Positions 1 to 8,266 are shown, counted from the first letter of the stretch. The stretch is 64,000 bases of DNA from Gammaproteobacteria bacterium (GCA_030430025.1 JAUIGR010000011.1:1-64000); one strand, 5' to 3'. Translations and numbers: made by a program. The notes: generated by a model from the sequence alone, not told the origin.

Positions 1-128
1 ATTTTGTTGATGATTTCGACCAGAAAGTAACAATAATTTTAACATCGCCGGTCGAAATATAACAGGTATAACAACAACATTGTATTTAATATCAATCTCT
101 TATTTGTTTTTCAGGACTGACTAATTAG
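1..128 (+). repeat. Degenerate copy of dispersed repeat family 1 (copy A')
   Basis: The stretch shares ordered blocks with the better copies at 121-338 and 2077-2396: a 'tcgaccagaaa' block, a 'ggtcgaaa' block, a 'tatttaa' block and a right terminus 'ttttcag...gactaattag' ending at 128. Its inner part is shorter than in the long copies. It abuts the next copy so that the two share the central CTAATTAG, producing a perfect 36-nt palindrome at 107-142. No gene is visible here. The assignment as a decayed copy rests on eye alignment only. Confidence 0.5.
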
Positions 129-338
129 TCAGTCCTGAAAAAGTCCTTCCTGGCCTTTTCCAGCATCGGTCAAAAAAAAGTTTCTGGAAAACTTTTTCAC
201 GTTAGCCTGAGAGCCGCATGGAAGCGGCGAATAAAAATGCATCGTGGCACCTGTTTTCTGGTCGAAAAAATGTGCAAAATTAAAGTAACTCTTTATATTT
301 AACAATAAGTTATGCATTTTTCAGGTTCGACTAATTAG
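121..338 (+). repeat. Dispersed repeat family 1, copy A (internally deleted)
   Basis: This 218-bp element starts with TAATTAGTCAG.CCTGAAAAA and ends with TTTTTCAG..CGACTAATTAG, so its ends are inverted repeats of each other. Compared with the copy at 2077-2396 it lacks about 100 bp after the left terminal hairpin. It keeps an inner hairpin (GCCGC / GCGGC around position 210-230) and a CCAGAAA/TTTCTGG-like hairpin. A 62-codon reading frame on the minus strand inside it is not preserved in the other copies and is not called a gene. It lies downstream of pepP. Confidence 0.8.
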
Positions 339-348
339 CATAAATGTC

Positions 349-379
349 AGAGACGCTTACCTACTACCCTAGCGTCTCT
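349..379 (-). terminator. Stem-loop downstream of pepP
   Basis: AGAGACGCT (349-357) pairs perfectly with AGCGTCTCT (371-379) across a 13-nt loop. It lies about 70 bp past the pepP stop on the pepP strand. There is no clear U-run after the stem on either strand, so it is either a weak or factor-assisted terminator or a 3' end stabiliser. The remaining sequence from 380 to 447 shows nothing else. Confidence 0.45.
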
Positions 380-447
380 TACCTTAATCTATATGACCCA
401 ATCAGCGTCGAGAAAAAACGACTTATCTTTTTGCGTGATAAAAAGAA

Positions 448-1755
448 TTAGCAACCTAACATACACTCCTCAATCTCTTTTATCGTCTTAGGCGCTTTAT
501 CTGATAAAACCACGGGCCCATTTTTAGTTACTTGGACATCATCTTCAATTCTGATCCCCATCCCTTTCCAGCCATCAGGCACATTGGCGTGTTCTCCAAT
601 ATAAAGTCCAGGTTCAATGGTCAGAACCATATGCTCCTCCAGCTCCACCCAGAGATCATCTACCTTGTAATCACCACAGTCATGAACATCAAGACCTAAC
701 CAATGACCAGTCATATGCATATAGAACTGCGCATACAATTTATCCTCTAACACCTCGTCCAATGATCCCTTTAACAGCTTTAAGTCCAACAAACCCTGAC
801 TCAAAGTTTTGACAGCTGCAGTATGCGGGTCATTCCAATGTTTACCTAATTTCACTTGATCTATTGCATCTAATTGAGCTTGTAGCACCACTTCATATAA
901 GTCTCTTTGTCGAACTGAAAACTGACCATTTGCAGGGAATGTTCGTGTCACATCAGAAGCATAAAAATCCACTTCAGCACCCGCATCGATTAAGACCAAA
1001 TCACCATCTTGAATTAAGCCATCATTGTTAATGTAATGAAGAATACAACCATTGTTGCCACTGCCAATGATTGGAGGATAACTTGGACATGATTGATTGG
1101 CAGTCAATTGATAAATATATTCGGCTTGTAGCTCATATTCATACATACCTGGACGACAGGCTTGCATCATCCGTACATGAGCTTTTGCAGCTAAATTTGC
1201 TGATTTTTTCAAGCACTTAATTTCATCAGAGGATTTGTACAATCGCATGTCATGAATGGCATGACTGATAGACATCAATTCATTAGGAACCGGGGATTTA
1301 TGCCATTTATTGGGCTCAATCGATTTCATCCAATGGGAAATTCTTTGATCAAAAACATCATCTTCCCCGATTTTGAATAAAATTTTTTCTCTTCCCGCCA
1401 TTAATTTAGGCATTCTTTGATCAATTTCCTTGATATTGTAAGCAACATCAAAACCTAATGACCGTACTACACCTTCCGTGCCCAACATTGGACCGTCCCA
1501 AATAATTTTCTTTGGGTCAGCTTGACGACAAAATAGAATGTGCTCCCCAGCCTCATACCCTGGACACAAAACAAGCACACCATCTGGTTCATTAAAACCA
1601 GATAAATAATAAAAATCACTGTCTTGACGATAACCATAGTATATATCGCCATTTCGCAGGTACTCAGCTCGACCCCCTAAAATAATGATACTGTTTGCAC
1701 CAGCAGTTTTCATGAGTTGCTGGCGCCTTTTTTTGTATTGTTTAGGTTTAATCAT
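448..1755 (-). CDS. pepP: Xaa-Pro aminopeptidase (aminopeptidase P)
   Basis: Cytosolic metallopeptidase (family M24B) that removes an N-terminal residue linked to proline. The 435-residue length fits bacterial PepP. The N-terminal half (about 1-165) is the creatinase/AMP-N domain, with the typical 'FYYLSGFNEPDG' block at 48-59. The C-terminal pita-bread domain carries the five expected dimanganese ligands: D257 (IDAGAE), D268 (SDVTRTFP), H351 (HMTGHWLG), E381 (TIEPGLY) and E404 (RIEDD). The start overlaps the end of the upstream alkyltransferase-like gene by 8 nt, so the two are very likely co-transcribed and translationally coupled. All catalytic residues are present, so the enzyme should be active. 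Confidence 0.95.
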   Translation of the reverse strand: MIKPKQYKKRRQQLMKTAGANSIIILGGRAEYLRNGDIYYGYRQDSDFYYLSGFNEPDGVLVLCPGYEAGEHILFCRQADPKKIIWDGPMLGTEGVVRSLGFDVAYNIKEIDQRMPKLMAGREKILFKIGEDDVFDQRISHWMKSIEPNKWHKSPVPNELMSISHAIHDMRLYKSSDEIKCLKKSANLAAKAHVRMMQACRPGMYEYELQAEYIYQLTANQSCPSYPPIIGSGNNGCILHYINNDGLIQDGDLVLIDAGAEVDFYASDVTRTFPANGQFSVRQRDLYEVVLQAQLDAIDQVKLGKHWNDPHTAAVKTLSQGLLDLKLLKGSLDEVLEDKLYAQFYMHMTGHWLGLDVHDCGDYKVDDLWVELEEHMVLTIEPGLYIGEHANVPDGWKGMGIRIEDDVQVTKNGPVVLSDKAPKTIKEIEECMLGC

Positions 1756-2074
1756 CAGTTCCTTGCCATTGGTATCGGCTTAAATCAATGCGGTTATTTA
1801 AACCTAATTCCACACCCTCTTTCAATAAACGATTGAGCTGTTCTTGATATTGAGGTAGATCTTTAGGTATCGATATTTTACCTTGGCTGTTGATAATTCG
1901 ATGCCAAGGTAGTTGATATTTTTTGCTACAAGAATGAAGCAATCTTGATACTTGCCTCGCTGCCCTCGGATTGCCTGCCATAACAGCAATTTGACCATAT
2001 GTAGCAACTTTACCCACTGGTATTTGAGCAATTAAGTTAATGATGGTCTCAGATAATGTATTTAAATGATGCAT
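1748..2074 (-). CDS. Alkyltransferase-like protein (MGMT fold, no reactive Cys)
   Basis: A 108-residue protein of the O6-methylguanine-DNA methyltransferase C-terminal domain family. The helix-turn-helix region 'IPVGKVATYGQIA' (18-30) and 'RAARQVSRLL' are intact, but the acceptor motif PCHR is PWHR (56-59): tryptophan 57 replaces the reactive cysteine. This is the hallmark of ATL proteins (E. coli YbaZ/Atl1 type), which bind O6-alkylguanine lesions and hand them to nucleotide excision repair rather than dealkylate them. It is the first gene of a two-gene unit with pepP. Its upstream region is entirely occupied by a repeat element, so the promoter must lie in or before that repeat. Confidence 0.9.
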   Translation of the reverse strand: MHHLNTLSETIINLIAQIPVGKVATYGQIAVMAGNPRAARQVSRLLHSCSKKYQLPWHRIINSQGKISIPKDLPQYQEQLNRLLKEGVELGLNNRIDLSRYQWQGTDD

Positions 2075-2076
2075 TA

Positions 2077-2396
2077 TTAATTAGTCAACCCTGAAAAAAT
2101 CCATCCAGACCTTTTTCAGATTCGGTTAAAAAGCACTTAACCGCAAAAGTGCGATTTTGCTGATGTTTTTGACTTCGCTTGAACCTAACGGCTCAAGGTG
2201 AGCACTTCCATGTGCCACGCCATCGACCAGAAAAAAGTTTCTGGGATTTTTTTTACGTTAGTCTGAGAACCACGTCATGGAAGCCGCGAATAAAAATGCA
2301 TCGTGGCGCCTGTTTTCTGGTCGAAAAAACGTACAAAATTGAAGTCACTCTTTATATTTAACAATAAGGTATGCATTTTTCAGAGTTAACTAATTA
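2077..2396 (+). repeat. Dispersed repeat family 1, copy B (full length)
   Basis: A 320-bp element filling the whole gap between the alkyltransferase-like gene and the membrane-protein gene. The left end TTAATTAGTCAACCCTGAA and the right end TTTTTCAG..TAACTAATTA are near-perfect inverted repeats of about 20 bp. The interior has several potential hairpins: GCACTT/AAGTGC near 2136-2155, CTTGA/TCAAG near 2178-2200 and CCAGAAA/TTTCTGG near 2225-2245. The right end overlaps the stop codon of the 2394-3371 gene. A 60-codon plus-strand frame inside is not kept in copies A or C. Confidence 0.85.
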
Positions 2397-3371
2397 TTCA
2401 AAAGTTTTCTTACCGCCATCCATTCCAAATTTATTTCGCCCCCAATTAATCGCTTTACTTTTCAATTCAACAAACTTCTTAGACCCCTTTTCCAATTTCG
2501 CTTCCCACTCTGGATTAGGATCTTGTCCTTCTGTCACTTTGAAAAAGACTTGCATCAATGCAGTCATAGCAAATGGATCAATCAACGCAGCCTTAATTCC
2601 CCAGGCAGTTACAACAGCCAGCACAAACGGCCAAAACCCGCCTGAATAACCTGTCAATCCTATTAACCCAGCTAAAGGACCAAACACGATGATGATTACC
2701 ACCAAAGACAGTAACCAGGTAATGATAGTCAGAAACAACGCGTTTTTCAAAAAAACCTTATAGTTTTGTGCGTAAAGTATCAATGCTTTACGAGCATCTT
2801 CCCATGGGTTCTCAGAATTATTTTTGATGTAATAAGCCAAAATGACCTCATCTACATAAGTTAATGACATATTAACCACACCATTCACAAATTTAACCAA
2901 ACCTTGCGGCAAGAAAGGTAGAAAACTCATCAGTCCAGAAAAAATTCGATTGAAAGTTTTCAGTACCCCTTTGATGATTTGATCCACTCCAAAAAGAATT
3001 GTAGATTCCTTAAAACGTTCCTTTACTATCTTTTGAGCGTATTCTATTTGACCTTTGCCCCCTGGTATGGGCTCGTTATCCAAGTGTTTAACAATAACTG
3101 CGATATGTCCAGCCTTAACCATATAAAGCAAATACTCCCTGACAAAGTACAGTATGCCACTGATGACAGAAAAACCACCTACCATGCCATAAAAAACACC
3201 CGTTTGTGAATTATCACCGACTTTTCCAAAGAGATATCCAATGCCAGCACCTGCACCTGTACCAATGATATATGCCAGTGTAATACCCATATAAATTAAA
3301 AAACGAAATATCACAAACTCTTTGGTCTTCAATAAAGCAGACATCACCTGTCCTGTCTTAAAATCCCACAT
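2394..3371 (-). CDS. Conserved integral membrane protein of unknown function
   Basis: 325 residues with hydrophobic segments at roughly 25-48, 58-80 and a C-terminal cluster at about 210-270, separated by a long amphipathic middle (about 85-205) that contains 'LMSFLPFLPQGLVKFVNG' and 'SLTYVDEVILAYYIK'. The tail is charged and probably cytoplasmic. I recognise the general type (uncharacterised multi-pass proteins annotated only as hypothetical) but no function. The start ATG is preceded by a strong GGGGGGGA ribosome-binding site. Its stop codon lies inside the terminal repeat of the element at 2077-2396, suggesting that the element inserted exactly at the gene's end. Confidence 0.8.
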   Translation of the reverse strand: MWDFKTGQVMSALLKTKEFVIFRFLIYMGITLAYIIGTGAGAGIGYLFGKVGDNSQTGVFYGMVGGFSVISGILYFVREYLLYMVKAGHIAVIVKHLDNEPIPGGKGQIEYAQKIVKERFKESTILFGVDQIIKGVLKTFNRIFSGLMSFLPFLPQGLVKFVNGVVNMSLTYVDEVILAYYIKNNSENPWEDARKALILYAQNYKVFLKNALFLTIITWLLSLVVIIIVFGPLAGLIGLTGYSGGFWPFVLAVVTAWGIKAALIDPFAMTALMQVFFKVTEGQDPNPEWEAKLEKGSKKFVELKSKAINWGRNKFGMDGGKKTFE

Positions 3372-3387
3372 TTCCCCCCCTTTGTTA

Positions 3388-3436
3388 TTTAGTCAATCCT
3401 GAAAAAGTTCATCCTAGCCTATTTTAAATTCAACTA
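3388..3436 (+). repeat. Short copy E of repeat family 1
   Basis: A solo left end (TTAGTCAATCCTGAAAAAG, then 'tcatcctagcct', then a decayed right arm ending in TTCAAC) equivalent to the first ~50 bp of the long copies. It sits in the 66-bp gap between trpS and the membrane-protein gene, on the opposite coding strand. The right arm has lost most of the pairing seen in the copy at 25052-25103. Confidence 0.6.
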
Positions 3437-3437
3437 T

Positions 3438-4442
3438 TTATACTATAGGTCGAATGCCTACAGCCTCTTTAAGTCGTTTCAAAAATGGCTGAGCGAAACT
3501 TCTGGCCTTATCCGCGCCTTTTTTCAGCTCTCTTTCTATTATAACGGGATTAATTATCAGCTCATTGTATTTTTCTCTTGGTTCAGCTAATTCTTTATTG
3601 ATTAATTCGAACAGTAATTGCTTGGCTTCACCCCATGCGATACCATTTTCATAAGCAGTGATCATTTCATCCACCTGTGACTGAGTTGCAAAGGCCTGAT
3701 AAATATCAAAAACATGAGAATCTGAAGGATCTTTAGGCTCACCAGGCTCTAAAGAATTGGTTTTAATTTTCATAATATGCTTTCTCAGCTGCTTTTCAGT
3801 TAGCCACAAAGGTATGGTATTCTGATAGCTTTTACTCATTTTTCGACCATCCAAACCAGGCAACACAGATACCTTATCATCTACTATGGTTTTGGGCATG
3901 ACAAAATGGGTCCCAAAATGATGGTTAAATCGTGCGCCGATGTCCCTGGCCATTTCTAAATGCTGTGTTTGGTCTTTTCCAACTGGCACTTCATCGGCAT
4001 TGAACATCAGAATATCCGCAGCCATCAATATAGGGTAAGAAAACAAACCCATGGTGATACCTTTATCAGGATCTGACTCTCCTTGCTCAATATTATCTGC
4101 TACTTGTGCTTTATAGGCATGAGCTCTATTCATCAGACCTTTAGAGGTCATACAAGTTAGCAGCCAAGTCAACTCAGGAATCTCCACAATATCAGATTGG
4201 CGATAAAAAACTGCTTTGTCTGTGTCTAGCCCTAAAGCCAACCAAGTAGCGGCAATTTCCTTGGTAGATTGTGCCACTCTTTCAGGTTCCCAGCATTTAA
4301 TTAGAGCATGTAAATCAGCCAAAAAGAAGAATGATTTGAATGTACTGTCTTTACTTTTCTCTATAGCGGGTTTTATGGCGCCTAAATAATTACCCAAATG
4401 AGGCGTCCCAGTAGTAGTAATTCCTGTCAATACTGTAGTCAT
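3438..4442 (-). CDS. trpS: Tryptophanyl-tRNA synthetase
   Basis: Class I aminoacyl-tRNA synthetase that charges tRNA-Trp. The HIGH-like signature reads '[12 protein letters not shown]' near the N-terminus and the KMSKS loop is intact ('[10 protein letters not shown]'). The length (334 residues from the chosen start) fits bacterial TrpS. An in-frame ATG seven codons upstream (4463) exists, but the ATG at 4442 has a strong AAGAAGG Shine-Dalgarno six bases before it, and the protein then begins MTTVLTGI as in other TrpS. It appears to be transcribed on its own ahead of the membrane-protein gene. Confidence 0.95.
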   Translation of the reverse strand: MTTVLTGITTTGTPHLGNYLGAIKPAIEKSKDSTFKSFFFLADLHALIKCWEPERVAQSTKEIAATWLALGLDTDKAVFYRQSDIVEIPELTWLLTCMTSKGLMNRAHAYKAQVADNIEQGESDPDKGITMGLFSYPILMAADILMFNADEVPVGKDQTQHLEMARDIGARFNHHFGTHFVMPKTIVDDKVSVLPGLDGRKMSKSYQNTIPLWLTEKQLRKHIMKIKTNSLEPGEPKDPSDSHVFDIYQAFATQSQVDEMITAYENGIAWGEAKQLLFELINKELAEPREKYNELIINPVIIERELKKGADKARSFAQPFLKRLKEAVGIRPIV

Positions 4443-4463
4443 GGCTACCTTCTTAATATTCAA

Positions 4464-4731
4464 AAACGAACCATTTTATGACAGTGTCTATTGAATGCAA
4501 AGCTGAAATCTGAATTGCCAGTGGTTTGTTCTGTCTTAAGCATCAACTAATAGATATTGCTGTGGTGCTGAGTGATTCGAGCTTGACAAGTAAGTTATAA
4601 GTGAGGCAAACACAAAGCAGTTGTTGCTACTGGCCATAAAATGGCTAGACTCATCTGGACAGTCATGAGCAGTCGCACCCCCTATAACACAGTGCATATA
4701 CTCACCATCAAACAACAAACAATCATGCTAA
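4464..4731. other. Non-coding stretch upstream of trpS
   Basis: The sequence between trpS and the start-less reading frame at 4732 has no frame with credible codon use; a 60-codon minus-strand frame at 4536-4718 lacks a ribosome-binding site and resembles nothing I know. It should contain the trpS promoter, but no convincing -35/-10 pair stands out. Confidence 0.4.
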
Positions 4732-4929
4732 AGCAAGTTCACACTACATGACGATAAAAAGGTAACCCGACCTGAATTTAAACTGAACGAAGACAAGACC
4801 ATCAAAGCTGATTTCCTGAAAAGAAAGTTAGGTTTGGATCTCATCAAAGCCAGAGGCAATAAAGTCTTCAAAAAAGGCCGGATATATGTCCGGAAACAAT
4901 CTATCCAGCAAATAAACTTGCTATGTTAA
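4732..4929 (+). pseudogene. Start-less gene fragment of unknown family
   Basis: A 65-codon stop-to-stop frame with protein-like composition: it begins SKFTLHDDKKVTRPEF, continues through 'NEDKTIKADFLKRKLGL' and ends 'RIYVRKQSIQQINLLC'. There is no ATG, GTG or TTG in a usable position, so it looks like the 3' remnant of a gene whose 5' part was lost. It adjoins an insertion-sequence remnant at 5026-5283, consistent with damage by mobile DNA. I do not recognise the family; it could also be chance, though the lysine-rich alpha-helical composition argues for a true coding origin. Confidence 0.35.
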
Positions 4930-5025
4930 ACTTACTATGCGTTTCGCCTTAAAAAAATCGCTCACCGCCGCAACAGCGGGTAAGAAAATAAGAACAATGA
5001 AATAACTAAAAAAGCACTGGAAATA

Positions 5026-5283
5026 TCAGAGTCGTTCATATATGTCCTTGTAATTCCCTTGATTATATACAGGACGCCCAATTGGTAACGATAGCGACTT
5101 AGGCAAACACCTGAATAGATCCCTTTCTGAATCAATTCCCAAGCATTCAGCGACCAGAATCGGAGTAATCAACTCGATGTCAGGCAACTGAGGTTGCCTT
5201 TTTTGATTTAAAAAGTTGGTTTTGGGTGTTAACTGCTGTAAGTGAAACAGAATTTTGGTATCACTGATTTCTAAGTTACTCAT
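5026..5283 (-). pseudogene. IS982-family transposase, N-terminal fragment
   Basis: The 85 residues from the ATG at 5283 match the start of IS982-type DDE transposases: a block RQPQLPDIELITPILVAE followed by 'CLGIDSERDLFRCLP' and then the degenerate 'RPVYN...ERL', corresponding to the family's 'KPKLSDLE..ALTAEYLGIDSE..LF..LP' and 'RS.YNRR.R.L'. The frame stops before any catalytic DDE residue, and the sequence beyond the stop (toward 4930) shows no further transposase. Full-length members are about 280-300 residues. It is a dead relic; no terminal inverted repeats could be paired around it. Confidence 0.7.
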
Positions 5284-5491
5284 GTTGTTGCATATTTTAG
5301 ATGTAAGAACCTTAAATATACAGGCCAAAGCCTCATGAGTAACTTACTCTTTTCAAATCAATATGCACCACGGGTAACTATATACTTTATAATTGCCAAC
5401 TCTGTGATTTTTGACAAAAACAATGAGAATAATAGTCAACACTGTTATCGTTATTGTAGATCGATCCCCTCTCGTAATTACAATCTCATTC

Positions 5492-5506
5492 AAGGAGCAT
5501 AAGGAG
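5492..5506 (+). promoter_or_regulatory. Duplicated ribosome-binding site
   Basis: AAGGAGCAT occurs twice in tandem (5492-5500 and 5501-5509). The second AAGGAG is 8 nt before the ATG at 5515 and sets the start of the secreted protein gene. Confidence 0.55.
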
Positions 5507-5514
5507 CATATAGT

Positions 5515-7128
5515 ATGATTAGATATATCTGGTTGATATTGATTTTAATAACTGGTCAGTCACATGGTACCTCTCAAAAGATACCTGGAACTCAAGTGAT
5601 CATGACTATACCTCAAGGCTTTGAATTAGCACAACAATTTTCAGGCATAGAGGATCCATCAACCCAATCAGTTGTGATGATATTAAATCTTCCAATTCCT
5701 TATGAAGAAATAACCAAGGTCTTTACACAAACTGAATCATTAAAAAAGCAGCAGTTAACACTGATCGAACAAACCATTCTCAATATTGATGGTGAAATGG
5801 CCACCTTAATAAATCTCAATCAAAGTACTGCAAAAGGCGATTTTATTAAATGGGTTTTGCTTATGGGTGATGAACAAGAGTCATTAATGGTCAATGGTAT
5901 GTTTCCACTAGAACATAAACAACACTTGGAGCCTTTAATCAAGAATGTAGTGATGTCTGCCAGGTGGGATAAAAGTAAACCTACGTCAGTCCTTGATGGA
6001 ATAAACTTTATAGTTACGGAAGGTGAACACCTCAAATTCAATCAAGAAATGAAATTACAGACAATGGTCAGTTTAAATGATCCTAAAGCTGAATTTTCAG
6101 CCCCTTTAGGCACCCATGCACTGTTAGTGATTGCACAATCGTTCAGCAAACAACCTATATCAAATTTAGCCAACTTCAGTAAGAAACGTTTATATCAACA
6201 CGGTGATGAACTGACTGATATTGTGATTGAACACAGCAGTCAAGTCAGTTATGGGGGGCTGGTTGGCTATCGTATTAAAGCCAGTGCTCTTAATAACAAA
6301 ACTCAAACCAAAATGGCACTTTGGCAGGTTATATTAACTTCCAATGAAACTTATTATTTGGCAATCGGATTTACTTCTTATGATAAGAAAGATATTGATT
6401 TTACAGAGTTTGAGTCAATTTTATCCAGCTTCCAAGAAAAAGAAACCAGTCAAAACAGTAAAATATCAGTAAATTCTAAGACATCAAAAGTTGTCGAAAA
6501 TGAATTGGTCTTTTCAATTGTACCTAATGCTCCTTTTTTGTATGCAGGAGAGCGAATCAAGGGTCAATTGGTTATAATTCCAAACCTCAAGGATCAGGTG
6601 GAGACTCAACTTTTAGCAATGACAGGGCTCAAAATTTTGCCATACAAGTTTGGAGAAGAACCAACTTTTGAGAGCTTTACTCACTTTTTCTATTTTCAAT
6701 TAGACCAAGAAGGTAAACAAACCATTGGGCCTTTCTCAATTGACTTTTTAGGTACAACTTTTGTGTCAAACCAATTAGAAGTTGAGGTGGTTAAAAAAGC
6801 ACAAAACGATTCTGGTATAATTGGGATCAATCTTTTACCTCCCGAGAACCACAAAATAGATCAATTGATACAAATAGATGTGAGCTATGTTTCAGCTGAC
6901 CAAAATAGCTTGATTGATTTAAAAATCGATCCAGATTCAATATATACAATCGGGTCAACTTCAACATCCAATTCGACTTCTTATCATGACGGTCAATACG
7001 AATACAAGACAACCATATCATTCCAATTAACATGTGACCGCCCTGAAATTACAATAGATGAATCTTGGTTTCCATACTTGACTGAAGACGTATCCGTTCA
7101 GTCAAAAACAATCCAATGCCTAAAGTAG
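5515..7128 (+). CDS. Secreted multi-domain protein, BatD-like C-terminal part
   Basis: 537 residues with a Sec signal peptide (MIRYIWLILILITGQSHG, cleavage near 18-20), so exported. Two consecutive domains of similar outline (about 22-150 and 155-310) look like PsbP/DcrB-type alpha-beta modules: each opens with a strand pair such as 'VIMTIPQGFELA' or 'INFIVTEGEHLKF' and ends with a 'WD/SFQ' helix. The C-terminal 215 residues resemble an immunoglobulin-like BatD domain ('FSIVPNAPFLYAGERIKGQL', then 'FSIDFLGTTFVSNQLEVEVV'), with two cysteines near the end that may form a disulfide. No transmembrane anchor is seen. The function is unknown; the BatD comparison is tentative. It stands alone, flanked by decayed mobile DNA. 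Confidence 0.8.
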   Translation: MIRYIWLILILITGQSHGTSQKIPGTQVIMTIPQGFELAQQFSGIEDPSTQSVVMILNLPIPYEEITKVFTQTESLKKQQLTLIEQTILNIDGEMATLINLNQSTAKGDFIKWVLLMGDEQESLMVNGMFPLEHKQHLEPLIKNVVMSARWDKSKPTSVLDGINFIVTEGEHLKFNQEMKLQTMVSLNDPKAEFSAPLGTHALLVIAQSFSKQPISNLANFSKKRLYQHGDELTDIVIEHSSQVSYGGLVGYRIKASALNNKTQTKMALWQVILTSNETYYLAIGFTSYDKKDIDFTEFESILSSFQEKETSQNSKISVNSKTSKVVENELVFSIVPNAPFLYAGERIKGQLVIIPNLKDQVETQLLAMTGLKILPYKFGEEPTFESFTHFFYFQLDQEGKQTIGPFSIDFLGTTFVSNQLEVEVVKKAQNDSGIIGINLLPPENHKIDQLIQIDVSYVSADQNSLIDLKIDPDSIYTIGSTSTSNSTSYHDGQYEYKTTISFQLTCDRPEITIDESWFPYLTEDVSVQSKTIQCLK

Positions 7129-7292
7129 AATTTTTTCTAAAGATCTATAGGGAACCATTGATTATGTATAATCAGTGTGGAACACAGGTTTTCAAAACTC
7201 GGTACCCCTTTCATCAAAAGGGATCCAATATTTAGGTATATAGAGATCGAAATATAAAAACTGAATGTAGGAAATTTAAAGGATATTAAAAA

Positions 7293-7766
7293 ATGCAAGT
7301 ATGTGCAAAAGATGCTGGATTCCCATTTCGACCCGAATCCGTTACTGACGCACTCCTGATTCATTGCGGAGAAAAGGCCGCGATCGCATTCCTTGCTACT
7401 GAATTGCGCTCTGATGGCAAGTGGCACAACTGTGGTGTTGCAGTTTTTCGATCCTCCTCAGTATTACAGGTTCGTTATGGTTATCCAAATGATGAGGCAT
7501 TCCGAGGTCACAAATTATACGAGATGGGACTCAAGGATATTGATATAGCGGAAATTGAAAATAGTGATTGGCTTAGAGATGTTATAGCAATAAATACCAA
7601 GGTTTTTCCTGATTCCAAAGCAGACTTTTCTGGAGTTCTTCATTATATTTTTCCCTTCAAAGAGTCAACTCTCGAAGTTCTATGGAGACAATATGAGTTT
7701 GAGATTTCGGATAAAAGTTATCAAGAGATTGGAAAAATGCTGTCTTCATGGGTCAGCAGATACTAA
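7293..7766 (+). CDS. Hypothetical protein (orphan, accessory region)
   Basis: 157 residues, no signal peptide or membrane segment. It is rich in aromatic and acidic residues; notable blocks are 'GKWHNCGVAVFRSSSVLQV' and 'FSGVLHYIFPFKESTLEVLW', which have the look of a folded alpha-beta cytosolic protein of the kind found in integron cassettes or immunity loci. I do not recognise a family. A GGA lies 8-10 nt before the ATG. It stands alone between a secreted protein gene and a transposase remnant and may have been acquired. Confidence 0.65.
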   Translation: MQVCAKDAGFPFRPESVTDALLIHCGEKAAIAFLATELRSDGKWHNCGVAVFRSSSVLQVRYGYPNDEAFRGHKLYEMGLKDIDIAEIENSDWLRDVIAINTKVFPDSKADFSGVLHYIFPFKESTLEVLWRQYEFEISDKSYQEIGKMLSSWVSRY

Positions 7767-8053
7767 ATAAATGATAGAATAAGCTTTCGTAGAGCAAAGT
7801 GCTATCCCATGTGAGTTAAAAATTGCGTGCGCATTCCAATGACCTTCCCCAAAAACCAATTTCGGAACATGTTTCCAACCGTATATGATAGAACACTCTG
7901 GAAATATCGCTTTGAAACGCAACCATAAAGCAACTGAGTGAGCGATCAAAGACAGTCGTGATATGTAGTTGATTATAGACAGGTATGTCATTCATTATGG
8001 GCAGCTATTGTCGTTGTGTTGATTGCAAATGCTGTTTTTACATGGACTAATGC
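7767..8053. other. Non-coding or decayed spacer
   Basis: No frame with a start and ribosome-binding site is convincing. An 81-codon minus-strand frame (7746-7991) overlaps the end of the upstream gene and could be a remnant, but nothing in it is recognisable. Confidence 0.35.
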
Positions 8054-8266
8054 ATGACAGTAGCCAGAAATCGGCAAATTTGCCTGGAAGAAACACTCTA
8101 TTATCATGTCATATCTCGGTGCGTCCGCAGGGAATTTCTGTGTGGTAAAGATCTGGTCTCTGGACGTTCATTCGAATACCATCAACAGTGGCTCATTGAT
8201 CGAATTAAATATGTCACTTCTTTATTCGTCATACGAGAATCCAGGTTCAAATACCATTGGTCTTGA
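8054..8266 (+). pseudogene. REP-associated tyrosine transposase (RAYT), N-terminal fragment
   Basis: The first ~60 residues match the start of Y1/IS200-like RAYT transposases: 'MTVARNRQICLEETLYYHV' then 'ISRCVRREFLCGKD' and 'GRSFEYHQQWLIDRIK', where family members read 'YYHVISRCVRRAFLCGED...SGRSFEHRRQWL.DRI'. Alignment fails after about residue 60 and the frame closes at 70, well before the HUH pair and the catalytic tyrosine of a ~230-320-residue enzyme. It is therefore inactive. RAYTs normally mobilise REP/REPIN palindromes, which is of interest because palindromic repeats are abundant in this window; the link is only suggestive. Confidence 0.75.

Noticed and set aside
129-317. 62-codon minus-strand frame inside repeat copy A
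   Set aside because: It lies fully in a repeat; the other copies do not keep the frame and no ribosome-binding site is seen.
2179-2361. 60-codon plus-strand frame inside repeat copy B
   Set aside because: Not preserved in copies A or C, so it is a by-product of the repeat.
4536-4718. 60-codon minus-strand frame upstream of trpS
   Set aside because: No ribosome-binding site, odd composition and no recognisable family.
4960-4995. CCGC-AACA-GCGG hairpin that could suggest an integron attC site
   Set aside because: The required RYYYAAC/GTTRRRY ends are not present and no integrase gene is near.
7746-7991. 81-codon minus-strand frame overlapping the orphan hypothetical gene
   Set aside because: It overlaps a better gene, has no clear start signal and cannot be matched to anything known; a remnant is possible.
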